From JANOMH01 sp031422295 (lineage in GTDB: Bacteria; Pseudomonadota; Alphaproteobacteria; Rhodobacterales; Rhodobacteraceae), in assembly GCA_031422295.1 (NCBI GenBank), contig JANOQM010000092.1:1-64000 (forward strand): a stretch of DNA of 64,000 nt, in the 5' to 3' direction. Positions 44,923 to 53,283 of this stretch are shown here, piece after piece. Position 1 is the stretch's first letter. Each line of letters begins with the position of its first letter. The position numbers were made by a program, and so were the translations under genes. Below the pieces are notes generated by a model. It saw only the letters and a program-made list of their open reading frames with translations. It did no database searches and was not told the DNA's origin.

Positions 44923-45924
44923 ATGACCAGTGAAGTGACAGACATTGGCGTGGCCCCGTTGCCGCCGGGGGCCGGTTTGTTCCGCGCCCGCGGCACGTCA
45001 CTTGATATCGAGGCGCGCCCCGTCACCGCCGCTTTGCCACTGCCCGCCCGGCTGAACGCAGCCGCGCCGCGCCGGTATTACCTGTATCTCATGGCCCCCG
45101 CGATTGCGGTTCTGGCCTTTATATCGCTGTACCCGTTCGTCTGGCTGATCGTGATGTCGTTGCAGGATGTCGGCGTCGGCGATGGTGAATGGGTCGGCCT
45201 GAAGAACTACACCCGGTTGTTCAGCGATGCGCGTTTCCTTGAAGGGTGGGTGCTGCTGGCGCAATACAGCGCGATGTGTCTGACGCTGCAACTGAGCATC
45301 GGCCTGTTGCTGGCGGTGATCGTGAACGGCGCGAAGTGGGAGAAATTTCTGGTCACCGCCCTGCTGATGCCGATGATGATGGCCCCCGCCGTGGCCGGTC
45401 TGGTCTGGCTGTTCTTGTACAACGGCACCTTTGGCTGGTATCACTGGCTGTTCCAAAGCCTTGGCTTGCTGGGCGGCGGGTCGATCCTGTCCAGCACCGA
45501 TACCGCGATGCTGGCGATTGTGCTGGTCGATGTCTGGCAATGGACGCCGCTGATTACCTTGATTGCCTTGGCCGGACTGAAACGCGTGCCGCAGGATCAG
45601 CTAGAGGCGAACATGGTCGACGGCGCGTCGCCCCTGCGCAACTTTTTTGCCATCACCCTGCCGAACCTGTATCCGGTGCTGCTGATTGCGATCATGCTGC
45701 GTTTCATGGATAATTTCCGGTTCATCGACGCCGCTTTGGTACTGACCGGCGGCGGGCCTGCGGATTCGACCAAGATCCTGCCGATCTATCTGTTCGAGGT
45801 GGCGTTCAAATTCTTCAAACTGGGGCGCGGGGCCGCGATTGCGCTGACTTTGCTGATTGTCACCATCATCCTGGGCAAACTGTTGGTCCGCATCTTTGAA
45901 AAACCGAAATCGGAAAGGGTGTAG
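44923..45924 (+). CDS. Carbohydrate ABC permease (MalF/UgpA type)
   Basis: This 333-residue permease has a long cytoplasmic N-terminus of about 55 residues, then a membrane helix (YLYLMAPAIAVLAFISLYPFVW) and the EAA loop EANMVDGASPLRNFFAITLPNL. I preferred the ATG at 44923 because AGGAGG lies 9 nt upstream; an earlier in-frame ATG at 44842 overlaps the hairpin. It pairs with the MalG-type permease 3 bp downstream. Confidence 0.9.
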   Translation: MTSEVTDIGVAPLPPGAGLFRARGTSLDIEARPVTAALPLPARLNAAAPRRYYLYLMAPAIAVLAFISLYPFVWLIVMSLQDVGVGDGEWVGLKNYTRLFSDARFLEGWVLLAQYSAMCLTLQLSIGLLLAVIVNGAKWEKFLVTALLMPMMMAPAVAGLVWLFLYNGTFGWYHWLFQSLGLLGGGSILSSTDTAMLAIVLVDVWQWTPLITLIALAGLKRVPQDQLEANMVDGASPLRNFFAITLPNLYPVLLIAIMLRFMDNFRFIDAALVLTGGGPADSTKILPIYLFEVAFKFFKLGRGAAIALTLLIVTIILGKLLVRIFEKPKSERV

Positions 45925-45927
45925 ATC

Positions 45928-46806
45928 ATGGCCTCGCGGGATGTGGTTCAATACAAATCGCCGGTCGCCGTGGCCTTCAAGGTGTTTTCGATCATCTTTC
46001 TGGTGATTTACCTGATCTGGACGCTGCTGCCGATATTCGTGATGTTTGTCTCGTCCTTCAAGGACCTGCTTGAGGCGTTCAATATCCCCGAGGTCGGCGA
46101 CTGGGCCGGGGTCATGGTTTTCTTTGACTTTAGCCCGACGCTGAAACACTACCAGAGCCTGTTTTACGACAACAACTTTGGCGAATACATGGCCAACAGC
46201 CTGATCGCGGCGGGCGGATCAGCGGTGATTGCGGTCACCTTCGGGTCAATGGCGGCCTACAGCCTGAGCCGGGTTGAATTTCGCGGCAAGGGCGATCTGT
46301 TCTTCTGGATCATTTCCACCCGGATGGCCCCGGTGGTGGCGGTCATGGTGCCACTTTACGCGATCTTCCGATCATTCGATCTGATCGGCACGTTGCCCGG
46401 CCTGATCCTTGCCTACACTACCTTCAATCTGCCCTTCGCGATCTGGATCCTGAAAGGGTTTTTCGACAACGTGCCCTATTCGATTGAAGAGGCGCAGATG
46501 GTCGATGGGGCGACACGGTTTCAGGCGTTCATGTCGATCCTGCCACTGGTGGCACCCGGCATTGCGGCCTTTATCGTGCTGTGCATCCTGTTTGCATGGA
46601 ATGACTTTCTGTTCGCGGCAATCATCGGGTCGGGCGGGGCCAAGACCTTGCCGGTGGCCACGCGCGAACTGGTGCAGCCGCAGAATATCCAGTGGGGCGC
46701 CATCATGGCGGCGGGGGTGGTAACGACGCTGCCGATGATGCTGTTGGGGTTGGTGATCCGTAAATATCTGGTGACTGGCATGACGATGGGTGCCGTCAAG
46801 GAATAG
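45928..46806 (+). CDS. Carbohydrate ABC permease (MalG/UgpE type)
   Basis: This 292-residue inner-membrane permease has an N-terminal helix (FSIIFLVIYLIWTLLPIFVMF) and the EAA-type loop EEAQMVDGATRFQAFMSILPL. It is 3 bp after the first permease gene and forms the heterodimeric channel with it. The ATP-binding protein follows after 51 bp. Confidence 0.9.
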   Translation: MASRDVVQYKSPVAVAFKVFSIIFLVIYLIWTLLPIFVMFVSSFKDLLEAFNIPEVGDWAGVMVFFDFSPTLKHYQSLFYDNNFGEYMANSLIAAGGSAVIAVTFGSMAAYSLSRVEFRGKGDLFFWIISTRMAPVVAVMVPLYAIFRSFDLIGTLPGLILAYTTFNLPFAIWILKGFFDNVPYSIEEAQMVDGATRFQAFMSILPLVAPGIAAFIVLCILFAWNDFLFAAIIGSGGAKTLPVATRELVQPQNIQWGAIMAAGVVTTLPMMLLGLVIRKYLVTGMTMGAVKE

Positions 46807-46857
46807 CGCCCGACCGCAACGCGGCTGGGCAGTATCAAGAATAACCCGGGGGGCCAG

Positions 46858-47949
46858 ATGGCACGGATTTCGATCAACAAGGTGTGGAAATATTACGGGA
46901 CCAGTCCCGCCGTCCGCGACCTGAACCTTGAATGTGACGATGGCAGTTTTGTCAGCATTCTGGGCCCGTCCGGTTGTGGCAAATCCTCGACCATGCGGAT
47001 GATTGCCGGGCTGGAACATATCAGCGCGGGCGATATCTTGTTTGACGGCGCACGGATCAACGATCTGCCGCCCAAGGACCGCGATGTCGCAATGGTGTTC
47101 GAAAACTACGCGCTGTATCCGCATAAATCGGTGTTCGACAATATCGCCAACCCGCTGCGCCTGCGCGGGTTCGATGCGGCCAAGATCAAGGAACGGGTGA
47201 CATCCGCCACCAAACTGCTGGAGATTGACCATCTGCTGAACCGCCGTCCGTCGGAACTCTCGGGCGGGCAGAAGCAGCGGGTTGCCATCGGGCGGGCGAT
47301 TGTGCGCGAGCCCAAACTGTTCCTGTTCGACGAACCCATCGCCCACTTGGATGCCAAACTGCGCGCCCACATGCGCGGCGAGATCAAGCATTTGCAGCGC
47401 ACTCTGGGCACCACGATGATTTATGTGACGCATGATCAGCTTGAGGCGCTGTCGATGGCCGATATGATCGCCGTGATGCATGACGGCGAATTGCAGCAAT
47501 GGGGCACGCCGAGCGAGATTTTCAACCGGCCGGTCAATGCCTGGGTTGCGGGGTTCGTCGGCGAACCGGCGATGAATTTCGTCTCTGCCGAGTTGCGCGA
47601 TGATGGCGGCACCACCTTCCTGACCCATCCGAATTTCAGCATCCCGCTGTTGCCGCAGCAAGTGGCGCTGGTCAATGGGTCGGCCAGCCGCGAGATGCGC
47701 ATGGGGGTGCGCCCCGACGCGCTAAGCATTTCGACCACGCGCCCCGATGGTCCGGTGATCGAGGGAAAAATTTATGTGACCGAGCTTTTGGGTGGCGATA
47801 TGCTGGTCGATGTGCAGCTTGCCGATGCCCGGATCAGGGTCAAGACCAGCACCGAGTTTGCGGGCGTCGCCGATGATCCCTGCTATATGACGGTGAACCG
47901 CGACAAATGGCATCTGTTCGACATCGAAGACGGCCATGCTTATTTCTGA
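46858..47949 (+). CDS. Carbohydrate ABC ATP-binding protein (UgpC/MalK type)
   Basis: The 363-residue protein has Walker A GPSGCGKSS (36-44), signature LSGGQKQRVAIGRAI, Walker B LFLFDEPIAHLD (Ile-Ala where most have Leu-Ser) and a C-terminal TOBE/OB regulatory region. A G-rich ribosome-binding site precedes the ATG. The end overlaps the transglutaminase-like gene by 14 bp. It energises the importer encoded just upstream. Confidence 0.92.
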   Translation: MARISINKVWKYYGTSPAVRDLNLECDDGSFVSILGPSGCGKSSTMRMIAGLEHISAGDILFDGARINDLPPKDRDVAMVFENYALYPHKSVFDNIANPLRLRGFDAAKIKERVTSATKLLEIDHLLNRRPSELSGGQKQRVAIGRAIVREPKLFLFDEPIAHLDAKLRAHMRGEIKHLQRTLGTTMIYVTHDQLEALSMADMIAVMHDGELQQWGTPSEIFNRPVNAWVAGFVGEPAMNFVSAELRDDGGTTFLTHPNFSIPLLPQQVALVNGSASREMRMGVRPDALSISTTRPDGPVIEGKIYVTELLGGDMLVDVQLADARIRVKTSTEFAGVADDPCYMTVNRDKWHLFDIEDGHAYF

Positions 47950-48538
47950 GGCAAGCTCGACCTATGATCTGGCACTTGACGCGTTCATCGCCAGCCAAGG
48001 CGCGCAGGATGTGCCGGGCCTTTATCATGCCGTGCGCAAACTGGCGTATTTTTCCAGTGGTGAGCGGTCGGCCGAGGCGCTGATGCGCAGCGGGCGCGGG
48101 GCTTGTACCGCCAAACACATTCTGTTGCGCGACCTGTTGCGGCGGCATGGCGAGAGCGCCGAGGTGGAACTGGTCGCCGGCGATTTCGCGGCCGGCATGC
48201 CGCAGGTGGCCTCTATGTCTGCGCCGTTGCGCGAGATGATCCGGGCTGCCGGGGTTCCCGATTACCATTGCTATGTCGTCTGGCAAACTGCGGGGCACGC
48301 GGTCCGGCTGGATGCAACCTGGCCCGATGCGCTGGCCGATCAGGGTTTTCCGGTCAATGCCGGATGGGCTGGCATCGGCGACACGCGGCTTGCCATCACG
48401 CCCGGCGGGATCTCTGAGCGCGCCGAGGATGTGATCACCGCCAAGGCCCGGCTTTTGGCCGGACTGACTGCGGATCAAGCCGCTAAACGACGCCTGTTCC
48501 TGAAACTGCTATCGGACTGGATCGCGACAATTTCCTGA
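47936..48538 (+). CDS. Transglutaminase-like (papain-fold) protein
   Basis: The 200-residue protein has a plausible transglutaminase-type triad: Cys57 in GRGACTAKH, His111 in DYHCYVVW and Asp126 in RLDATWP. No signal peptide is visible, so it is cytoplasmic. It overlaps the ABC ATPase gene by 14 bp and precedes the FGGY kinase by 14 bp, so it is firmly part of the carbohydrate operon. Such a fold is unexpected there. It may act as a hydrolase or amidase on the imported compound or an adduct of it, but its role is unknown. Confidence 0.7.
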   Translation: MLISEASSTYDLALDAFIASQGAQDVPGLYHAVRKLAYFSSGERSAEALMRSGRGACTAKHILLRDLLRRHGESAEVELVAGDFAAGMPQVASMSAPLREMIRAAGVPDYHCYVVWQTAGHAVRLDATWPDALADQGFPVNAGWAGIGDTRLAITPGGISERAEDVITAKARLLAGLTADQAAKRRLFLKLLSDWIATIS

Positions 48539-48552
48539 GGGGGGGACCACAC

Positions 48553-50112
48553 ATGGCCAAGACACGCGCCTTTGTCGGGATTGACGCCGGGACGACCGGC
48601 TGTGCCGTGATGATCTTTGACGAAACCGGGGTCGCCTTGGGCAAGGGCTATCACGAATACCCCTGCATTTCGCCGCGCCCCGGCTGGAACGAACAGGATC
48701 TGGATGCAGTCTGGGCCGGCATTTGTGCTGCATCGCAACAGGCGGTCAAAGAGGCGGCCCTGCCCGCCGATGCCTATGCCTCGATCGGATTTTCCAGCCA
48801 GCGCGGCACGTTTGCATTGCTGGACGCCGACAAGAAACCGCTGGCCAATTCCATCGTCTGGAATTGCGGGCGCGCCGTCGCCTATCAGGCGATCATCGCC
48901 GAACAAATCTCGGCCGAGGATTATCAGACCCACACCGGCATGCAGCTAAGCCCGCTGTGGACGGCGGCGAAAATCGCCTGGCTGCGCGACAACGAGCCTG
49001 AATTATTCGGCAAGGCCCGCTGGTTTGCCAACGGGCAGGAATATTTCCTGCACCGGCTCGGGGCCGAGGAATGGGTGACTGATCCGGCATCTTTGACCCT
49101 GAACGGCATGATGGATATCGCCAAGCTGGATTGGAGCGACCGCATCCTTGGGATCATCGGCATCGGGCGGGACCGGTTGCCGCCCGTGGGCATTCCGTCG
49201 GGCATAGCCGGGCGGCTGTCAGTGCAGGCGGCGATGGACACCGGCCTGCCCGCAGGCACGGTGCTATGCCGGGGTGCCGGCGATCAGCAATGCGCGGCCA
49301 TTGGTGCGGGCGTCATCAAGCAGGGCATGGCCGAGTTCACCGTCGGCACATCCGGCGTTATGGTCGCACATCTGGACAGTGTGGAGCGGATCAAGGGGCG
49401 CAACCTGTGGTGGGGCGGCCATGCGGTGCCGGGGGCCTGGGATATCGAGGGCGGCGCGTTCAGCCTTGGGGCCTGCCTGAAATGGTGGCGCAACCATCTG
49501 GGGCGCAACGAAACCGACGAATCTGTGCGGCGCAATTGCAGTCCTTACACGGTGATGGTCGAGGCGGCGGCCACATCGAAACCGGGTGCCAACGGCGTGC
49601 TGTTTCATTCCTTCATGGCCAGTCAGGTGACGCCCTATTATGACGCCGCCTCGCGTGGCGGGTTTCTGGGCTTGGGTCTGTATCACGAACGCTCCGACCT
49701 GATCCGCGCCCTGCTGGAAGGCTGCGCCCACGAGATGCGCATGGTCGTGGGCGCGTTCGACAGCGATATCGACGGCGGCATCACCGATTTCCGGCTGACC
49801 GGGGGGGGCACCAAATCCGATGGTTTCGTGCAGATCATGACCGATATCATCGGCAAACCCACGCGCGTTACGCGCGAACGCGAATGCACGGTGCTGGGTG
49901 CGGCGATTCTGGGGGCCTATGGCTCGGGCGCGTTTGCCAGCATCGAAGAGGCGGTAGAGGCGATGGTCAAGGTCGAGGGCACGTTCGAGCCGAACCCCGC
50001 CCTGACCGACCTTTACGGCGAACAACACCAGATTTACCGCGAATTCTATGAGGCCATGGCGAATGCCGGGGCCTATGAACACCTCGCCGCGTTTGCGGCC
50101 AAACATTACTGA
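48553..50112 (+). CDS. FGGY-family carbohydrate kinase
   Basis: The 519-residue protein has the FGGY N-terminal phosphate motif (GIDAGTTGCAV, residues 9-19) and conserved GAGDQQCAAIG and LTGGGTKSDGFVQIMTDI in the C-terminal half. Family members phosphorylate glycerol, xylulose, ribulose, fuculose, erythritol and similar polyols or ketoses. A GGGGGG run precedes the ATG. Together with the class II aldolase it suggests a kinase-aldolase route: phosphorylated ketose to a C3 phosphate plus an aldehyde. The exact substrate cannot be read. Confidence 0.92.
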   Translation: MAKTRAFVGIDAGTTGCAVMIFDETGVALGKGYHEYPCISPRPGWNEQDLDAVWAGICAASQQAVKEAALPADAYASIGFSSQRGTFALLDADKKPLANSIVWNCGRAVAYQAIIAEQISAEDYQTHTGMQLSPLWTAAKIAWLRDNEPELFGKARWFANGQEYFLHRLGAEEWVTDPASLTLNGMMDIAKLDWSDRILGIIGIGRDRLPPVGIPSGIAGRLSVQAAMDTGLPAGTVLCRGAGDQQCAAIGAGVIKQGMAEFTVGTSGVMVAHLDSVERIKGRNLWWGGHAVPGAWDIEGGAFSLGACLKWWRNHLGRNETDESVRRNCSPYTVMVEAAATSKPGANGVLFHSFMASQVTPYYDAASRGGFLGLGLYHERSDLIRALLEGCAHEMRMVVGAFDSDIDGGITDFRLTGGGTKSDGFVQIMTDIIGKPTRVTRERECTVLGAAILGAYGSGAFASIEEAVEAMVKVEGTFEPNPALTDLYGEQHQIYREFYEAMANAGAYEHLAAFAAKHY

Positions 50113-50128
50113 AACAGGAGGATCACCC

Positions 50129-50683
50129 ATGCCAATACCCGGTATTCGCGGAATGGAGCATGTCGGCATCACCGTGCCCGACATCAATCAGGCCTGCGAT
50201 TTCTTTACCAACATCCTGGGCGCAGAAGTGCTGTTCACCGCCGCCACGGACTTCAAAGGCGAAGGCGATTGGATGCATGACCATCTGAACGTGCACCCAC
50301 GCGCCGAGATCAAGGAATTCCGCTATGTCCGCCTGGGCAATGGCACCAACCTTGAGGTGTTCCAGTTCACCGCCCCCGACCAGAACACCGCTGGTCCGCT
50401 GAAAAACAGCGATATCGGCGGGCATCACATGGCGTTTTATGTCGATGACATGACAGCCGCGATCCAGTTCCTGAAAGATAACGATGTCAGGGTGTTGGGC
50501 GAACCTACGTCTTATACCGATGGCCCAAACCTCGGCCTGACCTGGTGCTATTTCATGGCCCCCTGGGGTTTGCAGCTTGAAGTCGTGTCCGCCCCCAAGG
50601 CCACCACCTTTGACAACGACGCCAAGGCCGCCGGTCGCCGCCGCCTGTTCGACCCGTCGCGCGCGTCCGAAACCCTGATCTGA
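50129..50683 (+). CDS. VOC-family protein (glyoxalase/dioxygenase fold)
   Basis: The 184-residue protein has two beta-alpha-beta-beta-beta modules. Candidate metal ligands are His11 (MEHVGITV), the Glu in NLEVFQF, the first His of HHMAFYVDD and the Glu in QLEVVS. The family includes glyoxalase I, epimerases and extradiol dioxygenases. A strong GGAGG precedes the ATG at 50129. It follows the kinase by 16 bp and precedes the aldolase by 24 bp, so isomerisation or epimerisation of a pathway intermediate is a reasonable guess, not a demonstrated function. Confidence 0.85.
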   Translation: MPIPGIRGMEHVGITVPDINQACDFFTNILGAEVLFTAATDFKGEGDWMHDHLNVHPRAEIKEFRYVRLGNGTNLEVFQFTAPDQNTAGPLKNSDIGGHHMAFYVDDMTAAIQFLKDNDVRVLGEPTSYTDGPNLGLTWCYFMAPWGLQLEVVSAPKATTFDNDAKAAGRRRLFDPSRASETLI

Positions 50684-50707
50684 CACGAAGCCTGAAAGGA
50701 TACGCCC

Positions 50708-51586
50708 ATGCCCCTCGTCTCGATGGCCCCCCTGCTGCGCCACGCCCGCGCCAATCGCTACGGCATCGCCGCCTATAACATGATCGACTACAATTCTGCC
50801 CGCGCCGTGATTGACGGGGCCACCGATTTGCAGGCCCCGGTCATCGTGCAGGTGTCGGTCAAGACGGTCAAACACTGGGGCTACAACGCCGTGGCCGGGT
50901 TCGTGCGGATGCTGGCCGAAGACGCCCCGGTGCCCGTGGCGCTGCATCTGGACCATTGCACCGATATCGAGGTGCTCAAGCGCTGCATCGACGCAGGCTG
51001 GACCTCGGTGATGTTTGACGGCTCCGCCCTGCCCTATGCCGAAAACCTGTCGAAATCCTTGCAGGTCTATGCGCTGACCGAGGCGGCTGGCGTGGGATTG
51101 GAGGCCGAGATCGGTGCCATCGGCGGCGTCGAGGATGACAAGTTCGTCGCCGAAGATGCGTCAATTCTGGCAAATTTTGACGAATGCGTCGCGTTTGTGA
51201 AAGATATGCCAAACCTCGCCGTCTTTGCCCCCGCCATCGGCACCGCGCATGGGTTTTATGCAGGCGAACCCAAGATCGCCTATGACCTGCTGAAACGCAT
51301 CACCGATGTCATCCCGATTCCCATCGCGCTGCATGGCGGCACCGGGTTGACCGATGACCAGTTTCACCGCTGCATTGCACTGGGCTGTGGCAAGGTCAAC
51401 ATCTCGACCATGCACAAGCGGCTGTTCATCGAAGGGTTCGTGGCGCTGAAAGCCGAAAAGCCCAAGCTTGCGGAACCGTTGCCATTCATCGTCGCCCAAT
51501 ATGACGCGATGAAGGCCGATGTGATGACCTGCATCACCACGTTCGGCTCAGCCGGTCGCGGCGCCGCAGCGGCATTGGCGGCCTGA
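50708..51586 (+). CDS. Class II fructose-bisphosphate aldolase family protein
   Basis: The 292-residue TIM-barrel protein has HLDH (80-83; Asp82 catalytic, His83 zinc) and the other zinc histidines in GTAHG (His181) and LHGGTGL (His209). Family members split ketose-1-phosphates or bisphosphates, giving DHAP plus an aldehyde; GatY/KbaY-like tagatose enzymes are the closest functional analogues. GAAAGGA precedes the ATG. It follows the FGGY kinase, which makes a ketose phosphate the likely substrate. Confidence 0.9.
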   Translation: MPLVSMAPLLRHARANRYGIAAYNMIDYNSARAVIDGATDLQAPVIVQVSVKTVKHWGYNAVAGFVRMLAEDAPVPVALHLDHCTDIEVLKRCIDAGWTSVMFDGSALPYAENLSKSLQVYALTEAAGVGLEAEIGAIGGVEDDKFVAEDASILANFDECVAFVKDMPNLAVFAPAIGTAHGFYAGEPKIAYDLLKRITDVIPIPIALHGGTGLTDDQFHRCIALGCGKVNISTMHKRLFIEGFVALKAEKPKLAEPLPFIVAQYDAMKADVMTCITTFGSAGRGAAAALAA

Positions 51587-51588
51587 GC

Positions 51589-52593
51589 ATGGACATGCAG
51601 GCGCTGATTTTCGACTGCGACGGCGTGCTCGTCGATACCGAACGCGACGGGCACCGGGTGGCGTTCAATCAGGCCTTCGCTGCGGCGGGGCTGACGATAG
51701 AATGGTCGGAGGACCGCTATGGTGAGCTGCTGTCCACCGGCGGCGGCAAGGAACGGATGCGGCGGCACTTTGATGAGTCGGGGTGGCCCGTCCATGTGGC
51801 AGAAAATGACCGCGACGCGCTGATCCTGCAACTGCACCACGCCAAGACCGATCTGTTCATGCAGATCATCGACGGCGGTGCCCTGCCCTTGCGCCCCGGC
51901 GTGGCGCGGATGGTCGATGCGGCACTGGCGGCGGGGATGCAGGTGGCCGTCTGTTCCACCTCGAACGAACGCGCGGTTGCCGCTGTGGTGCGGGTTCTGC
52001 TCGGCCCCGACCGCGCCGCAAAGATCACGATTTTCGCAGGCGACGCCGTGGCGAAAAAGAAGCCCGATCCCGCGATCTATTCCCTCGCTGCCACCACCCT
52101 GAACCTCGACCCAGCCGCCTGCGTGGTGATCGAGGACAGCCATATCGGCCTGACCGCCGCCAAGGCTGCGGGGATGCACTGCATCGTCACCAAATCGGCC
52201 TATACGGCGGAGGAGGATTTCAGTGGCGCTGACCGCATCGTCGCCGATCTGGATGCAGGCATCGACTTGACCCTCTGCAAATCCTTGATTTTACAGGAGA
52301 AAACCATGCCCCTGACCGTTATCGCGTCACTCAAAGCCAAACCCGGCCAAGAGGCTGCCCTGTTTGCCGCACTGAACGCACTGGTCGCGCCCACCCGCGC
52401 CGAGAAAGGCTGCGTCCTGTATGAAATGCACCGTAGCCACGAAAACCCCGGCTGGTTCATCTTTAACGAGTTGTGGGAAAGCCGCCCGTTGTGGGATGCG
52501 CATATGGCCACACCGCATTTGGTGGCGTTCAGCGCCAAGCAGGAAGATCTGGTCGAGTCGTGGGAATTGTTCTCGGGAGAGAAAGCAGCATGA
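51589..52593 (+). CDS. HAD-family phosphatase/mutase fused in frame to an ABM domain
   Basis: The 334-codon frame begins with a HAD domain (FDCDGVLVD with Asp9/Asp11; IEDSHIGLTAAKAAGM near 180), of the CbbY/beta-phosphoglucomutase-like group. From Met240 (52306) it continues without a stop into a 95-residue antibiotic-biosynthesis-monooxygenase (ABM/YgiN-like) domain. An in-frame AGGAG (52295-52299) precedes Met240, so the ABM part may be translated separately as well. No stop codon separates the two; this is either a true fusion or a recent loss of the HAD stop. Function of either part in the pathway is unknown. Confidence 0.82.
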   Translation: MDMQALIFDCDGVLVDTERDGHRVAFNQAFAAAGLTIEWSEDRYGELLSTGGGKERMRRHFDESGWPVHVAENDRDALILQLHHAKTDLFMQIIDGGALPLRPGVARMVDAALAAGMQVAVCSTSNERAVAAVVRVLLGPDRAAKITIFAGDAVAKKKPDPAIYSLAATTLNLDPAACVVIEDSHIGLTAAKAAGMHCIVTKSAYTAEEDFSGADRIVADLDAGIDLTLCKSLILQEKTMPLTVIASLKAKPGQEAALFAALNALVAPTRAEKGCVLYEMHRSHENPGWFIFNELWESRPLWDAHMATPHLVAFSAKQEDLVESWELFSGEKAA

Positions 52594-53282
52594 AAATCAC
52601 CTTTTACGCCCATGCCAGTTTCCGGCTGGAGGGTGACGGTCTGACCGTCATCACCGACCCGTTCACGCCCGCAATCTCGCATTTCGACCCGATCAACGAA
52701 CCCGCCGACATCGTGCTGATGAGTTCGGCCACCGACGATTTCCACTGCGACGCCAGTCACGTCACCGGCAACCCCGAAGTGGTCAATACGCTGGTTCTGC
52801 CGCCCGGGGGCGTGACGGTGAAGGGCCTTAAGGTCAAATCCTTTCCCGCCACCGAAAGCCTGACCTTTGACTACCAGTCCGAATATGGCCGCGACCCGGA
52901 TGCCAACGCGCTGTATCACTTCAGCCTTGGCGGCCTGCGGTTCCTGCATATGGGCGATATCGGCACGGCGATTCCGCAGGGACACATCGACGTGCTCAAA
53001 GGCCAGGTCGATGTGCTGCTGGCGCTGACCGGCGAACATGCGACCATTGCGCTGGATGATCTGGATGACGCCATCGCCCAGATCGGCCCGCGCGCGGTGA
53101 TCCCGATGCATTACTTCAGCCCCAAAGGCGTGCTGAAGATCGAGCCGGTGGAAACCTTCCTGAACCGTCTGCCCGCTGACCGGATTACCAAGGTCGGCGC
53201 GACCAGCATGGACCTGACCCCCGACATGCTGCCCGCCGTGGGCCAGCCGCCGCATATCTGGGTGCTGGAGCAATCCCGCTGA
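52590..53282 (+). CDS. Metallo-beta-lactamase-fold protein, UlaG-like, with degenerate metal site
   Basis: The 230-residue protein has an N-terminus typical of UlaG-like metallo-hydrolases (YAHASFRLEGDGLTVITDPF). Where HxHxDH is expected it reads SSATDDFHCD, so most of the first metal-binding motif is missing, although HMGDIG and MHYFSP remain. UlaG is L-ascorbate-6-phosphate lactonase. The start overlaps the ABM stop by 4 bp (52590-52593). A lactonase role would fit a sugar-acid pathway, but the lost histidines make activity doubtful or a different metal site likely. Confidence 0.78.
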   Translation: MKITFYAHASFRLEGDGLTVITDPFTPAISHFDPINEPADIVLMSSATDDFHCDASHVTGNPEVVNTLVLPPGGVTVKGLKVKSFPATESLTFDYQSEYGRDPDANALYHFSLGGLRFLHMGDIGTAIPQGHIDVLKGQVDVLLALTGEHATIALDDLDDAIAQIGPRAVIPMHYFSPKGVLKIEPVETFLNRLPADRITKVGATSMDLTPDMLPAVGQPPHIWVLEQSR

Positions 53283-53283
53283 C

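Noticed and set aside
46372..47661. Long minus-strand frame (429 codons) opposite the permease and ATPase genes
   Set aside because: The plus strand carries unmistakable ABC motifs. The antisense frame is His/Arg/Gln-rich and unlike any family.
49264..50187. Minus-strand frame (307 codons) opposite the FGGY kinase
   Set aside because: Shadow of a well-supported kinase gene, with no ribosome-binding site and no motif.
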